DNA of 64,000 bases from Pristimantibacillus sp052113225. GTDB taxonomy: Bacteria > Bacillota > Bacilli > Paenibacillales > Paenibacillaceae. The translations under genes were made by a program, and so were the position numbers. A model generated the notes under the pieces. That model searched no databases, was not told where the DNA came from, and saw nothing but the letters and a program-made list of their open reading frames with translations. The stretch lies in assembly GCF_052113225.1 (NCBI RefSeq), contig NZ_JBFRCT010000001.1:248001-312000 (forward strand). Direction: 5' to 3'. Positions 1 through 9,895 of this stretch are shown here, piece by piece; the stretch's first letter is position 1; each line of letters begins with the position of its first letter.

Positions 1-2956
1 CAGTATTCGAGACCGAGGTGCTTGTAAAAGCCCCGGAAGTAAAACCTACGCTTCCAACGTTGCTCAGCGATCCGGTCGATGGAAGAGAAGTGACTCGAAT
101 CTGGAAGGTAACGGTAATCGTAACTCCCGCATTAATCGTTCCTAGTGAAATCCCTGCGTTTGGATTAGCAAGAGGTGAGACAGATCCATTGATCGTCACG
201 CTGCCGGTAAGGAAGCTTGCTCCTTGAGGAATGGGATCCGACAGAACCACATTAATAACAGGAGCAATACCATTGTTCGTTATAAGCATCGTATAGGTGA
301 GTACATCCTGCACAGCAGCTGCTGTAGCACTAGCCGTCTTCGTAATCGTCACATTCGGAGAGGAGGCTGTAATGGTTACGGTATTCGAACTGCTGCCGCC
401 GCTCAGGCTTCTTCCACTTGGCAAGGTGTATGTATAGCTCGAGGTTGCCTGGTCTACGAGCACAGCAGGAGACGGCAGACTGTTCAGCAACGTTTGGAAG
501 GTAACGGTAGTTTGACCTGCAGGTGCCAAACTTCCAATGGGAATTCCCGTTAATGGAGAGGAGGCAGGGCTTGCAGCTCCATTAATCGTGACTGACCCTG
601 GCACAAAGGTTGAGCCAGCAGGAATATTATCCAGTAAGGTGACGGCTGCTGCTCTATTGCCTGTATTTCGGGCTAGAACCGTATACGTAATCGTGTCGCC
701 GACCGTTGCCGAAGTTGTACTTGCTGATTTGGTTAATGGAATGACTGGTTGAAAGACTGGCGTTATCGTGCTGTTTGAAGCTGTTGTTCCGGAAAAGGTG
801 CCAACGGTGTAGGAAACACTGGATTGATTACTGAGCTGTGCGCTTGCTGGCAGAGTGGTCACCGCAGCTTGTAAAGTAATGGTAACTGAACGGTTAGCAG
901 GAACTGTTCCTACGGCAATACCCGTTCCTGGGTTAGCAGAAGTGCTTGCAGTTCCGCCAATGGTAACACTGCCTGGTACAAACGTTGTACCAGCTGGCAG
1001 TACGTCAGTCAGCGATACATTCGTGACAGCTTCTACTCCATTGTTGGTGATGACAGAGGAATAGGTAATGGTCTCACCAACCGCGACATCGGTTACATTC
1101 ACCGATTTGGCCACCGTCACATTCGGCAGCGACACAGGAAGCGTATACGTATTCGATGCCGCTGAACCGGTTATCGTCCGACCATCAGGTGGAGTGTAAG
1201 TATAGGTAGCTGTGCCTTGGTCTACGAATTGAGGTGGTGAAGGCAGGGAGTTGACCTGTACGTTAAAAGTGATGGTAGAACTAGCGCCAGCAGCAATAGA
1301 CCCAATCGCAACACCTGCAGAGGGGTTAGCACCTGGTATGACCGTTCCATTAACCCGGAATGTACCGGCTATAAAGGTGCTTCCTGTTGGGATGTTATCA
1401 GCAAGGGTCACATTCGCTGCAATATTACCTGTATTCGAGACTAATAGGGTGTAGGTGACTGTACTTCCTACAGTTGCGGTTGTGCGATTCGAGCTTTTGG
1501 CGATCCCAATGATTGGGGAGTATACCGGTGTAGATACCGTGTTGGATGGGATTACCCCAGTAATATTGTCACCGCCAGCCACCATTTGGAATGTAAAGGC
1601 TGCTTTGGCGTTATTGGGCAGTAAAAATGTACTCGGCAACGAAGATACTACTGCTCGATAAGTTACAATGATGGAGCTTCCTAGATTTAAAGGTCCTAAT
1701 GGAACGCCGGAAAGAATATCGTTCGTTGGTTTTGCTACACCAGCAACCGTTACACTTCCACTGACAAAGGTAAGACCTGTCGGGAGAGCATCGGTTAGAA
1801 CAACGCTGGCTGCATTGGCTGTACCCGTGTTGCTGACTGTAACCGAGTAAGTAATCGTGTCTCCGACAACCGCGCCTGCTACACTTGCACCTTTAACGAC
1901 ATTAATAGTTGGTGAATTGATATTGATCTGAATCGCATTGGCATTTACGACATAAGCATCGCCGGAAGTCGTCAGGATTAGTACGGCAGAAGACTGGTTG
2001 TTAACCAGGCGTGCGGAAACATCGACATTCGTAATATCCCAGCCTTGCCTGCCAGCTGAGATATTAGAGCCTGGTGCACCATTCGTTTGATTTCGATTGC
2101 CAAACGTACCTGTTGTATTCAATGCACCGGCATCGTTATTGATCTGAGAGGCAAAAAAGTTGGCTGCAAAGTTATTGGTGCCAGATAAGGCAACCGCAGT
2201 AGCTGTTGTAGGGCCAAATAGTGCTTGATCACCAGTTCGGTTCGCATCGCCTTCTTGTGCGCTAAATAATGCTCTTCCTCCAAGGGCACCTGAGATTGGA
2301 GTTGCAAATCCGGTTAAGGTGGTTGACACAGGTCCCGATGAAGCTTGCACGAGCACAGCACCTGCGCGGAGCGACATGTTGCGGAAGGGAAGTGTCGGAT
2401 TTTGATAAATGACGCCAAGTGTCCATCCGCAATGATTTGCCGTAGAATCTCCAGGAATAACGATGGTGCCGACTACATTGCCTGTCGTATAGGTGCCTGC
2501 TCCGCCTTGCGAGATAAGTGTCGTTACATTGGCTGAACGCGTATAAGCAAACGCTCCACCACCGAGGTCGACTTGATTTCTGGTTGCTGCATCTGAGGTA
2601 ATACTAGATGTTCCTGTCGGCGTTATGAACGTAACAGGATTATTAATAAAGGCACTCAAATCAACGGTTCCGTTAATATAAGAACCGCCCCAGATCAGCT
2701 CAGCGTACAGAATGGTGCTTCCAGCTGGTAAGGTCAAGATAGCAGAGGAGCTATTGCTTGTGTATACACTTGTCGTACCGGCAGGGTATGTACCATAGAC
2801 GGAAGTGTTGTTTGTCGTTGTAAAAGCTCCAATACTATCTTGAGTACCTGGTACGCCTGCCGTATCGGAACGGCTTAAGCCCAGTGTATTTCCGGTAAAA
2901 GTAATCGCCCCGGTAGCGTTAAACGTCGCCCGAGTGATAAGAGGAATTGGTTTCAC
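1..2956 (-). CDS. DUF11-repeat surface protein, 3' end outside window
   Basis: One minus-strand frame stays open from about 2956 to the window edge, at least 985 codons. Residues 1 to about 345 form a unique N-terminal domain whose start (ITRATFN, then GAITFTGNTLGLS) matches the opening of large DUF11 proteins of Bacillus and Paenibacillus. About five DUF11 (conserved-repeat) units of 125-133 residues follow, beginning near residues 347, 480, 612, 738 and 863. Each carries a core like VGDTITYSVTVSNTG and a later LPSGxTFVxGSVTINGxxxP block. Such Ig-like repeat proteins are usually surface or spore-coat associated. No signal peptide is obvious. No ATG fits: the frame follows a TAA, and GTG at 2954-2956 is chosen, although its Shine-Dalgarno-like AGGGGG overlaps it. 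The plus-strand ORFs here are antisense shadows. Confidence 0.85.
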   Translation of the reverse strand, partial: MKPIPLITRATFNATGAITFTGNTLGLSRSDTAGVPGTQDSIGAFTTTNNTSVYGTYPAGTTSVYTSNSSSAILTLPAGSTILYAELIWGGSYINGTVDLSAFINNPVTFITPTGTSSITSDAATRNQVDLGGGAFAYTRSANVTTLISQGGAGTYTTGNVVGTIVIPGDSTANHCGWTLGVIYQNPTLPFRNMSLRAGAVLVQASSGPVSTTLTGFATPISGALGGRALFSAQEGDANRTGDQALFGPTTATAVALSGTNNFAANFFASQINNDAGALNTTGTFGNRNQTNGAPGSNISAGRQGWDITNVDVSARLVNNQSSAVLILTTSGDAYVVNANAIQININSPTINVVKGASVAGAVVGDTITYSVTVSNTGTANAASVVLTDALPTGLTFVSGSVTVAGVAKPTNDILSGVPLGPLNLGSSIIVTYRAVVSSLPSTFLLPNNAKAAFTFQMVAGGDNITGVIPSNTVSTPVYSPIIGIAKSSNRTTATVGSTVTYTLLVSNTGNIAANVTLADNIPTGSTFIAGTFRVNGTVIPGANPSAGVAIGSIAAGASSTITFNVQVNSLPSPPQFVDQGTATYTYTPPDGRTITGSAASNTYTLPVSLPNVTVAKSVNVTDVAVGETITYSSVITNNGVEAVTNVSLTDVLPAGTTFVPGSVTIGGTASTSANPGTGIAVGTVPANRSVTITLQAAVTTLPASAQLSNQSSVSYTVGTFSGTTASNSTITPVFQPVIPLTKSASTTSATVGDTITYTVLARNTGNRAAAVTLLDNIPAGSTFVPGSVTINGAASPASSPLTGIPIGSLAPAGQTTVTFQTLLNSLPSPAVLVDQATSSYTYTLPSGRSLSGGSSSNTVTITASSPNVTITKTASATAAAVQDVLTYTMLITNNGIAPVINVVLSDPIPQGASFLTGSVTINGSVSPLANPNAGISLGTINAGVTITVTFQIRVTSLPSTGSLSNVGSVGFTSGAFTSTSVSNT

Positions 2957-3128
2957 CCCCTGCGTTGCAGAAATTTAGTCCATGAGGGCAGTAACAGTTA
3001 ATTTATTTCTTCCTTTCATACATATGTGCAAGATTCCATGTTAAAACGAATCTCCTGCATTTTCTTTCCCCATACTGCAATGCAGATTGGCCAATGCTAT
3101 AGGACAGTGAGGCTTGATATATAAGAAA

Positions 3129-3193
3129 AAAGAAAGCCTTTCTTTATTAAAGTGGTTGGTGGGACCAACATTTTAATAAGGATTGGCTTCTTT
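3129..3193 (-). terminator. Long hairpin terminator after the MFS gene
   Basis: Two arms of about 30 nt (3129-3160 and 3164-3193) are complementary with a few mismatches around a GGG loop. On the minus strand the hairpin is followed by a T-rich run (3131 to 3125). It lies downstream of the minus-strand MFS gene and upstream of the DUF11 gene. The plus side is also T-rich, so it may act in both directions. Confidence 0.7.
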
Positions 3194-3293
3194 GTTTGTG
3201 ATTTTTATATCCAGGTTTACTGCAAACGGAGCAATTCGAGAGCAATGACGATCGTAAGCCTAATCGAATGCGCAGTGTGTTGTTTAATCCAAT

Positions 3294-4529
3294 TCAAGAA
3301 CTAACTGGCCTCTGCAAGTTAACCGGGACTGAATTCTCTTTATTAACAAGAGTATGAATGATAAATGAGACAACGGAAATGGCTGCGGTCAGAACAGCCA
3401 GCCAAGCAACCGGAGTTAATCCGCCGCTGTCATAGAATCCACCCATCATATAAGGGCCGATCACCCGTCCTACAGAACCGATTCCCCCCGTTAAGCCTAG
3501 ATAGAATGGCGCGTTTTTGCCGCTGTTCTCACTGAGGAATGCCGGCATAGCAGGTGCGATCAGCATCTCGCCCAAAGTCGTAAGAATCATCCCCAGCACC
3601 ATTCCGGAAAAGCTGTGCATCGCTAGTATAACAACATAGCCGCTCATATAAAACACGGCACTTGCAGTCATTTGAGCTTTAATGGAGCTTGCTGCAATAC
3701 GCTTGATCATATTCGTTACCGGCTGGGCGACGAAGATCAAAATCCCATTCAGCGTCCAGAGGTAGCCGAACATTTGCTTCGACATACCATGCTCGATTAT
3801 AAAAGGTGAGACCCCCGTATTCCAGATACTGTTGCCTAAGTTGATCAACATGCCTCCGAGTGCCATGAACAAGTAAAGCCGGACATCTTTTACAAGCAGC
3901 CATAGATTTGTCCCGCTTGAAGCACGTTTCTTCAGCTTTATCGCTTCATAGTCGCCACTGCCTGTCCCAACACGCTGCAGGTAGAATAGGAAGAATAGCG
4001 CAAAGACACCAGAAGTCACACCATTCAAGATAAAGCTGAGCGAGTAGGAGACATCCGCAAGAAAGCCGCTGAGTGCAGTACCCACCGCAACACCAATATT
4101 GTTGGCGATATAGACGATATTAAACAACTCTCCACGCTGGTCGGCAAAGCGGAAGCCGATAAAAGCTTGAATAGCCGGCATCGAAAGGGAGTTAAACAGC
4201 CCGATTAAGCCCATCGTGACGATAAACACGGACCATGACTGGCTGAGTGCCGGCAATAAGAGCAGCCCAGCAGCGTTTAATGTCAACGCTCCAATAATGA
4301 GCTTTTTGACACCAACCCGGTGATAGAGTGCACCTCCGAGCAGTTGTCCGGCGATGCCGCCAATGGATTGTACGAGAATAACAAAACCAGCGTCAGACAT
4401 GGTGCGCCCAAGCTGATCGAAGACGAACATGGTGACAAGCGGCCACATCAAGGCGCTGCCAATGGCATTAATAAGACTAGCTAAGAGGAAAACTTTAATC
4501 TCTTTAGGATAATTCGATAACATTCTCAT
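3294..4529 (-). CDS. MFS transporter
   Basis: This is a roughly 411-residue integral membrane protein with about 12 hydrophobic segments, typical length for the major facilitator superfamily. The loop after the second segment has the MFS motif A pattern (GGALYHRVGVKKLI). The frame can be read upstream to a GTG at 4589, but a TATAAT -10 box lies at 4575-4580 inside that extension, so I place the start at the in-frame ATG 4529. Shine-Dalgarno support there is weak (GGGAG 14 nt upstream). It lies downstream of the AraC gene with about 100 nt between them and its own candidate promoter. The substrate is not readable from sequence; a sugar-related role is only suggested by the neighbouring hexuronate genes. 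Confidence 0.8.
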   Translation of the reverse strand: MRMLSNYPKEIKVFLLASLINAIGSALMWPLVTMFVFDQLGRTMSDAGFVILVQSIGGIAGQLLGGALYHRVGVKKLIIGALTLNAAGLLLLPALSQSWSVFIVTMGLIGLFNSLSMPAIQAFIGFRFADQRGELFNIVYIANNIGVAVGTALSGFLADVSYSLSFILNGVTSGVFALFFLFYLQRVGTGSGDYEAIKLKKRASSGTNLWLLVKDVRLYLFMALGGMLINLGNSIWNTGVSPFIIEHGMSKQMFGYLWTLNGILIFVAQPVTNMIKRIAASSIKAQMTASAVFYMSGYVVILAMHSFSGMVLGMILTTLGEMLIAPAMPAFLSENSGKNAPFYLGLTGGIGSVGRVIGPYMMGGFYDSGGLTPVAWLAVLTAAISVVSFIIHTLVNKENSVPVNLQRPVSS

Positions 4530-4630
4530 GATATTATTGCTTGCTCCCGGATGTTCAACATGATGTAAGCCTCTATTATACCTTACCACTTAACGAAAAG
4601 ACGAAGGGTAATTTTTGACGCTGCATTCGC

Positions 4631-5500
4631 TTAGCACTTTTGCCCATATTGATTGCGGTAATCCCGCGGCGAGAGGCGTACGTGGGTTTTAAAAACACGC
4701 TCGAATTGCGATAAACTCTCAAATCCTACATCTGCGGCAATCTCCGTCACACGTTCAGCCGTCTCTCGCAGTTGGAGCTGCGCTTCCTTCACACGGGTAA
4801 TACCGATATATTCGGTTAATCCGAAGCCTGTATATTTCTTAAAGGTACGGCTCAGATAACTAGTGCTTAAATGAAACCTGCGGCTCAGCTCGTCCAGTGT
4901 CAAAGGCTCCCGGTAATGCTCAGCGATATAGCTTGCAATCTCCATGGCTTTGGCGGCAGCTGGCGAGGGAGGAGAAGATCCTTCGGTAGGTTCCAGTTTG
5001 CTGTTTATCATATGACGGGCTGCGAACAATAACGCTTCGGCTGCTGCATGACGAATCGGCAGTTCATGTCCGGGTGTTTGTTCCTGAACCTCTTGAAGAA
5101 GTCCATATAACAGCTGCTCAAAGCGCAGTCTTTCCTGATGGGTAAGGCGCAGTACTCTCCGCGAACCAAGGAAGGGAGACCGGAGTAGAGCAGCTTCTTC
5201 CTTCGAGTAGCTGTCGAAATAACGTTCATTGTAATAGAGCACAATCCGAGCATGATTAGGTACGCCGGTATCCGAGGTCTTATGCAGCTCATTGCTTGGG
5301 ATCAGGACTAGATCACCAGCTTGAATCGGGTAAGTACGGTCTTTAATAAAATACTGCCGTTCACCACTAAACAAATAATAAAGCTCATATTGCCCGTGTA
5401 TATGGTCGATGGACATCGTGAAATGCCCTTTGCGTTTGTTATATTCGAGGAAAAATAAATCCTCCGAGTTGCCATACGTTAGTTCGGTTCCTAGATTCAT
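4631..5500 (-). CDS. AraC-family transcriptional regulator
   Basis: The protein has 289 residues: an N-terminal cupin-like sensor domain (about residues 1-150) and a C-terminal pair of AraC helix-turn-helix motifs. The recognisable signature runs from LTLDELSRRFHLSTSYLSRTFKKY to GFESLSQFERVFKTH and SPRDYR. The start at 5500 is supported by a perfect GGAGGT nine bases upstream; the frame also extends to 5575 without such support. It is divergent from the Gfo/Idh-uxaCBA operon, with 130 bp between the start codons, so it is the likely regulator of hexuronate use. The inducer is unknown. Confidence 0.88.
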   Translation of the reverse strand: MNLGTELTYGNSEDLFFLEYNKRKGHFTMSIDHIHGQYELYYLFSGERQYFIKDRTYPIQAGDLVLIPSNELHKTSDTGVPNHARIVLYYNERYFDSYSKEEAALLRSPFLGSRRVLRLTHQERLRFEQLLYGLLQEVQEQTPGHELPIRHAAAEALLFAARHMINSKLEPTEGSSPPSPAAAKAMEIASYIAEHYREPLTLDELSRRFHLSTSYLSRTFKKYTGFGLTEYIGITRVKEAQLQLRETAERVTEIAADVGFESLSQFERVFKTHVRLSPRDYRNQYGQKC

Positions 5501-5630
5501 GACAGATGTACCTCCGAAAGACAAAATTTGCGGCATCGCTATAATTCTAGCATATATTGCGGAGATATTGAGCAAATATTGCTGTATCTTTTAGGTATAA
5601 AGCGATTACAAAATAAGGAGAGGTATATTC
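5501..5630. promoter_or_regulatory. Divergent promoter region, AraC gene / hexuronate operon
   Basis: This 130 bp A/T-rich spacer must hold both promoters. On the plus strand TTGAGC is followed after about 18 bp by TAGGTA, a weak sigma-A-like pair. The strong ribosome binding site AAGGAGAGG precedes the Gfo/Idh start. I found no convincing AraC half-site repeats by eye. Confidence 0.4.
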
Positions 5631-6926
5631 ATGACTTCGAAAAAAACATATGTGCAGGTAGGAACAGGCGGAAGAGCGGAATTTTTCTATCAGGCGATAG
5701 CGACCAGATTCCGGGAAACTTCGGAGCTTCTGGCTTTTTGCGATATTAATCAGGTTCGTATGGATTATGCCAATAAACTATTGAAAGAAAAATACGACTA
5801 TCCGGAAATACGCACTTATAAGAGTGATGAGTTCGAGCGTATGATCGAGGAAATCAAACCGGATTACGTGATTGTTACAACTGTCGACCGTACGCATCAC
5901 CAATACATCATTCGTGCGCTTGAGCTTGGCTGTGATGTCATTACTGAGAAACCAATGACGGTTGACGAGGAGAAATGCCAGGAAATTCTTGATGCTGTTG
6001 AGCGGACAGGTCGCCAAGTGCGCGTAACCTTCAACTATCGTTATGCACCGCATCATACGAAAGCTCGTGAATTGATTGAAGATGGAACAATTGGCGATAT
6101 TACATCGGTTCACTTCGAGTGGCTGCTAAACACCCAGCATGGCGCGGACTACTTCCGCAGATGGCATCGCGATAAACGCAACAGCGGTGGACTTCTGGTT
6201 CATAAATCGACGCATCATTTCGACCTCGTTAACTTCTGGATTGGCTCGGAGCCGGAGTCTGTATTTGCGATGGGGGATTTGCTCTTCTACGGACGTGAAA
6301 ATGCGGAGAAACGTGGAGTAACGAAGTTCTATGAGCGTGCAACAGGTAATCCGAATGCCAAAGACGATCCATTTGCCCTTACGCTTGATGATAATGAGCA
6401 TCTGAAGGCCATGTACCTGGATGCAGAGTCAGAAGACGGCTACCGTCGCGACCAAAGCGTGTTTGGCGATGGCATCTCGATTGAAGATACGATGAGTGTA
6501 CTTGTACGCTACAAGAACAAAGCATTGTTGACGTATTCGCTTAATGCCTATCTGCCATGGGAAGGCTACCGTATTGCTTTTAATGGTACAAAAGGCCGTA
6601 TCGAAATGAATGTCATTGAACAGTCATACGTTAACTCCGGAGGCGACAAAGCGCTTGAAGGCGCGGTACAAGGCGTTAACATCATTGTCTTCCCGATGTT
6701 TGACGAAGCTTACACGGCACAGTTTGAAGAGGCAGAAGGCGGTCATGGCGGCGGCGACCCGGTTCTCTTGAACGATATCTTCGGCGTGCCAGTTGAGGAT
6801 CGTTTCAAACGTGCGGCTAATCATATCGACGGTGCACGCTCCATTCTGACAGGTATTGCAGCGAACAAGTCGATCCGCACTGGCCAAGCTGTAAAAGTTG
6901 ATGAGCTTGTGAAATTTTATAAATAG
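5631..6926 (+). CDS. Gfo/Idh/MocA-family oxidoreductase
   Basis: The 431-residue protein starts with a Rossmann NAD(P)-binding site (VGTGGRAEFF, residues about 8-17). It carries the family's EKP motif (TEKPMTVDE, about residue 105), with the conserved lysine that helps catalysis. The family oxidises or reduces sugar or polyol hydroxyl groups. It is the first gene of the hexuronate operon, 12 bp before uxaC, so a role in preparing or converting a uronate-derived sugar is likely. It is not one of the standard Uxa enzymes. The start has an AAGGAGAGG site about ten bases upstream. The exact substrate is unknown. Confidence 0.88.
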   Translation: MTSKKTYVQVGTGGRAEFFYQAIATRFRETSELLAFCDINQVRMDYANKLLKEKYDYPEIRTYKSDEFERMIEEIKPDYVIVTTVDRTHHQYIIRALELGCDVITEKPMTVDEEKCQEILDAVERTGRQVRVTFNYRYAPHHTKARELIEDGTIGDITSVHFEWLLNTQHGADYFRRWHRDKRNSGGLLVHKSTHHFDLVNFWIGSEPESVFAMGDLLFYGRENAEKRGVTKFYERATGNPNAKDDPFALTLDDNEHLKAMYLDAESEDGYRRDQSVFGDGISIEDTMSVLVRYKNKALLTYSLNAYLPWEGYRIAFNGTKGRIEMNVIEQSYVNSGGDKALEGAVQGVNIIVFPMFDEAYTAQFEEAEGGHGGGDPVLLNDIFGVPVEDRFKRAANHIDGARSILTGIAANKSIRTGQAVKVDELVKFYK

Positions 6927-6938
6927 GAGAGTGGCAGA

Positions 6939-8390
6939 ATGAGAGCTTTTATGGATGATCAATTTCTATTGAATAGCGAGACAGCTTTCCACCTGTACGA
7001 ACAGTTTGCCAAAGCAATGCCGATTATCGATTACCACTGCCATCTTGATCCTAAAGCGATCTATGAAAATGTACCCTTCCGTAATCTGACGGAGGTATGG
7101 CTGTACGGCGATCATTATAAATGGCGTGCGATGCGGGCAAACGGCATCTCCGAGGAATATGTGACTGGCGGCGAAGGAGTAAGCGATTACGATCGTTTCC
7201 TTGCCTATGCACGGACAGTTCCAATGGCAATTGGAAATCCGTTATATCACTGGTCTCATCTGGAGCTTAAGAGATTATTCGGGATCGAGGAGCTCATTAA
7301 CGAGAAGAATGCCCCGGTCATTTGGGAAAAAGCAAATAAAGTGTTCGAAGGCAATGGAATGACGCCTCAAGACTTGATTCGTGTGTCTAATGTCCGTGTC
7401 GTGTGTACAACGGATGATCCTGCGGACTCGCTAGACTATCATATTAAGCTCATTGAGGAAGACCGTCATGGTTTCCAGGTTCGGCCTTCGTTCCGTCCGG
7501 ACAAAGCGCTCGAGATTAACCGTGCGACTTTCCTGCCATGGATCAGCCGTCTGGAGGACGTAAGTGGTTATGAGGTTTCGGATTACAGCTTGCTGCTTAA
7601 AGCACTGAAGGAGAGAGTGGAATTCTTCCATCAGACGGGATGTCTGTTATCTGACCATGCCATCGATACGGTCATGTATGCAGATTCCACTGAGGAGCAG
7701 GCGGCAGCTATTTATGCCAAAGCGCTTCGTGGCGAAGCTGTAAGTCTGGAGGAAGAGGCACAGTACAAGACTTATACATTGGTGTACTTGTCTCGTCTGT
7801 ATGCAGAGCACGGCTGGGCGATGCAGCTTCATATTCATGCTCACCGAAATAACAATACAGCTATGATGAAGCGTCTTGGTCCAGATACGGGCTATGATTC
7901 GATTCATACAGGTGTATTAGCAGGCCCGCTTGTTAGACTGCTGGACAGCATGGAAAGCAATGGCGGTCTGCCGCGTACCATCTTGTATTCGCTGAATGCA
8001 TCGGATAATGATGTGCTGGGGACGATCATCGGCAGCTTCCAGGATGGCACGATTGCTGGCAAAATTCAGCTCGGTTCGGCTTGGTGGTTCAACGATACGA
8101 TTGACGGCATGCTGGCACAGATGAAGTCACTCGCGAATATGGGGCTTATCAGCCGTTTTGTTGGTATGCTAACGGACTCTCGGAGCTTCTTGTCTTACCC
8201 ACGCCATGAATACTTCCGCCGAATTCTTTGCAATTTGCTCGGAGATTGGGTGGAATCTGGTCAAGTGCCGGCAGATATGGAGCTGCTTGGACAAATCGTG
8301 GAAGGCGTATGTTACCGGAATGCGGAACAATATTTCCGTTTCGGCTCAGAATCGGGCAGCATTAAAGTTCAGGCGGAGGTTTCACGATGA
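6939..8390 (+). CDS. uxaC: Glucuronate (uronate) isomerase
   Basis: The 483-residue protein matches UxaC of the amidohydrolase superfamily throughout. It isomerises D-glucuronate to fructuronate and D-galacturonate to tagaturonate in the cytosol. The early metal-binding motif is visible as IDYHCHLDPKAIYEN (residues about 26-40), and later conserved blocks include CTTDDPADSL and GSAWWFNDTIDGM. The length fits the family. It lies 12 bp after the Gfo/Idh gene, and its last four bases overlap the start of uxaB (ATGA), indicating translational coupling. Confidence 0.95.
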   Translation: MRAFMDDQFLLNSETAFHLYEQFAKAMPIIDYHCHLDPKAIYENVPFRNLTEVWLYGDHYKWRAMRANGISEEYVTGGEGVSDYDRFLAYARTVPMAIGNPLYHWSHLELKRLFGIEELINEKNAPVIWEKANKVFEGNGMTPQDLIRVSNVRVVCTTDDPADSLDYHIKLIEEDRHGFQVRPSFRPDKALEINRATFLPWISRLEDVSGYEVSDYSLLLKALKERVEFFHQTGCLLSDHAIDTVMYADSTEEQAAAIYAKALRGEAVSLEEEAQYKTYTLVYLSRLYAEHGWAMQLHIHAHRNNNTAMMKRLGPDTGYDSIHTGVLAGPLVRLLDSMESNGGLPRTILYSLNASDNDVLGTIIGSFQDGTIAGKIQLGSAWWFNDTIDGMLAQMKSLANMGLISRFVGMLTDSRSFLSYPRHEYFRRILCNLLGDWVESGQVPADMELLGQIVEGVCYRNAEQYFRFGSESGSIKVQAEVSR

Positions 8391-9895
8391 GCCAGCTGCA
8401 AAATGGCATTCAACCGCTGAACTATGCAAGTCTAACGGCCGAAGAAGCAGCAGCCTATGATCGAATGAAGACTTATCCGGTGAAAGTCCTGCAAATCGGC
8501 GAAGGTAATTTCCTTCGGGGGTTTGTCGACTGGATGATTCATCGCTGTAATCAGCAAGGCTTATTCCTAGGCAGCGTCGCGGTGTCACAGCCGCGGCCCT
8601 CTGGCGCGGCTAAGCTCAAGGAACTTGACGAGCAAGATGGTCTCTATTATCAATGGATTAGAGGATTACACGAAGGGGAGCTTATCGATCGGCGGGAGCT
8701 TATTTCTGTTTTCTCTGCATGTATAGACCCTTATAAGGAATGGAATCAATTCTTGGCTATGGCAGAGAGCTCAGACCTAGAACTGATTGTATCAAATACA
8801 ACGGAAGCGGGACTGGTCTACACGCCATCCGAATGGGCGCCAGATCAGCCAATATTATCTTATCCGGGCAAGCTGACGCTGCTGCTATTCCGCAGATTTG
8901 AGCATTTTGGCGGTGACCCAGGCAAGGGGCTCTTATTGCTGCCATGCGAGCTCGTTGAACGGAATGGAGATAAGCTTCGGGAGATCGTCCTGCAGCATGC
9001 TGCGGATTGGCAGCTTCCTGAGGCATTCGTGAATTGGATTCGAAATCATAATCGTTTCCTTAATTCGCTTGTCGACCGAATTGTGACGGGTCTTCCTGCT
9101 GAGGAAGCTGATGATCGTTATGCGGAATGGGGTGTCAAGGATCGGCTGCTTAATGCAGCAGAGCCTTACCATATCTGGGCGATTGAAGGCGAAGAGGAGC
9201 TGGATCAACGGCTGCCATTCGTACAGGCAGGATTAAATGTCGTATGGACCCATGATCTTAAGCCGTATCAGCAGCGTAAAGTCCGTATTCTGAATGGTGC
9301 ACATACCTGGATGGCAGCATTTGGAGTGCTTCATGGATTAAGAGAAGTAAGAGAAGTCGTCGAGCATTCGGTATACGGCGAGCAGCTTCGCAGAGTTATT
9401 TTTGATGAAATTGTCCCATCAGTCCCTCTGCCGGAAGCAGAGATGAGAGTCTATGCAGGGCAAGTGATTGAGCGCTTCGCCAATCCTTATGTCCGGCATA
9501 AGCTGACGGATATTGCGATGAATAGTCTGTCCAAGTTTAAGGTTCGGCTGCTGCCGACGCTTATGGCATACCATGAACGGACAGGCGAACTGCCGCCGCT
9601 TATTATGAAATCCTTTGCTTCCCTTCTTCGGCTCTATCGTGTTCAGCAAACGGAAGATGGCGGGTATGCAGGCAGCAAGCTTAATGGTGAGAGTCAAGTC
9701 ATCAGAGATGATGCAGCGGCACTTTCGGAACTCACAGCATTGTGGAGCAAAGTCGACAATAGCGAGCTGCAAGTGAAAGAGCTGATTGCTGACGTTCTTA
9801 GCCGAGCTTCGTGGTGGGGCAGCGATCTGACTGAGATACCGGGATTGCTGGATGTATTGACGGATGAGCTCGCACAGTTGGAGGAGAAAGCATGA
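8387..9895 (+). CDS. uxaB: Tagaturonate reductase (altronate oxidoreductase)
   Basis: This 502-residue protein belongs to the mannitol/altronate dehydrogenase family. It has an N-terminal NAD-binding domain beginning VLQIGEGNFLRGFVDW (about residue 26) and the conserved helical domain motif KVRILNGAHTWMA (about residues 302-314). It reduces tagaturonate to altronate with NADH. It overlaps uxaC upstream and uxaA downstream by four bases each, so the three enzymes of the galacturonate branch are coupled. It is slightly longer than the E. coli enzyme (483 residues), within family range. Confidence 0.93.
   Translation: MSQLQNGIQPLNYASLTAEEAAAYDRMKTYPVKVLQIGEGNFLRGFVDWMIHRCNQQGLFLGSVAVSQPRPSGAAKLKELDEQDGLYYQWIRGLHEGELIDRRELISVFSACIDPYKEWNQFLAMAESSDLELIVSNTTEAGLVYTPSEWAPDQPILSYPGKLTLLLFRRFEHFGGDPGKGLLLLPCELVERNGDKLREIVLQHAADWQLPEAFVNWIRNHNRFLNSLVDRIVTGLPAEEADDRYAEWGVKDRLLNAAEPYHIWAIEGEEELDQRLPFVQAGLNVVWTHDLKPYQQRKVRILNGAHTWMAAFGVLHGLREVREVVEHSVYGEQLRRVIFDEIVPSVPLPEAEMRVYAGQVIERFANPYVRHKLTDIAMNSLSKFKVRLLPTLMAYHERTGELPPLIMKSFASLLRLYRVQQTEDGGYAGSKLNGESQVIRDDAAALSELTALWSKVDNSELQVKELIADVLSRASWWGSDLTEIPGLLDVLTDELAQLEEKA

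Noticed and set aside
18..2536. Series of plus-strand ORFs of 60-110 codons
   Set aside because: They lie antisense to the DUF11 gene, are repeated with the same period as its repeats, and lack ribosome sites.
5778..6401. Minus-strand ORFs inside the Gfo/Idh gene
   Set aside because: Antisense shadows of a clearly conserved coding frame.
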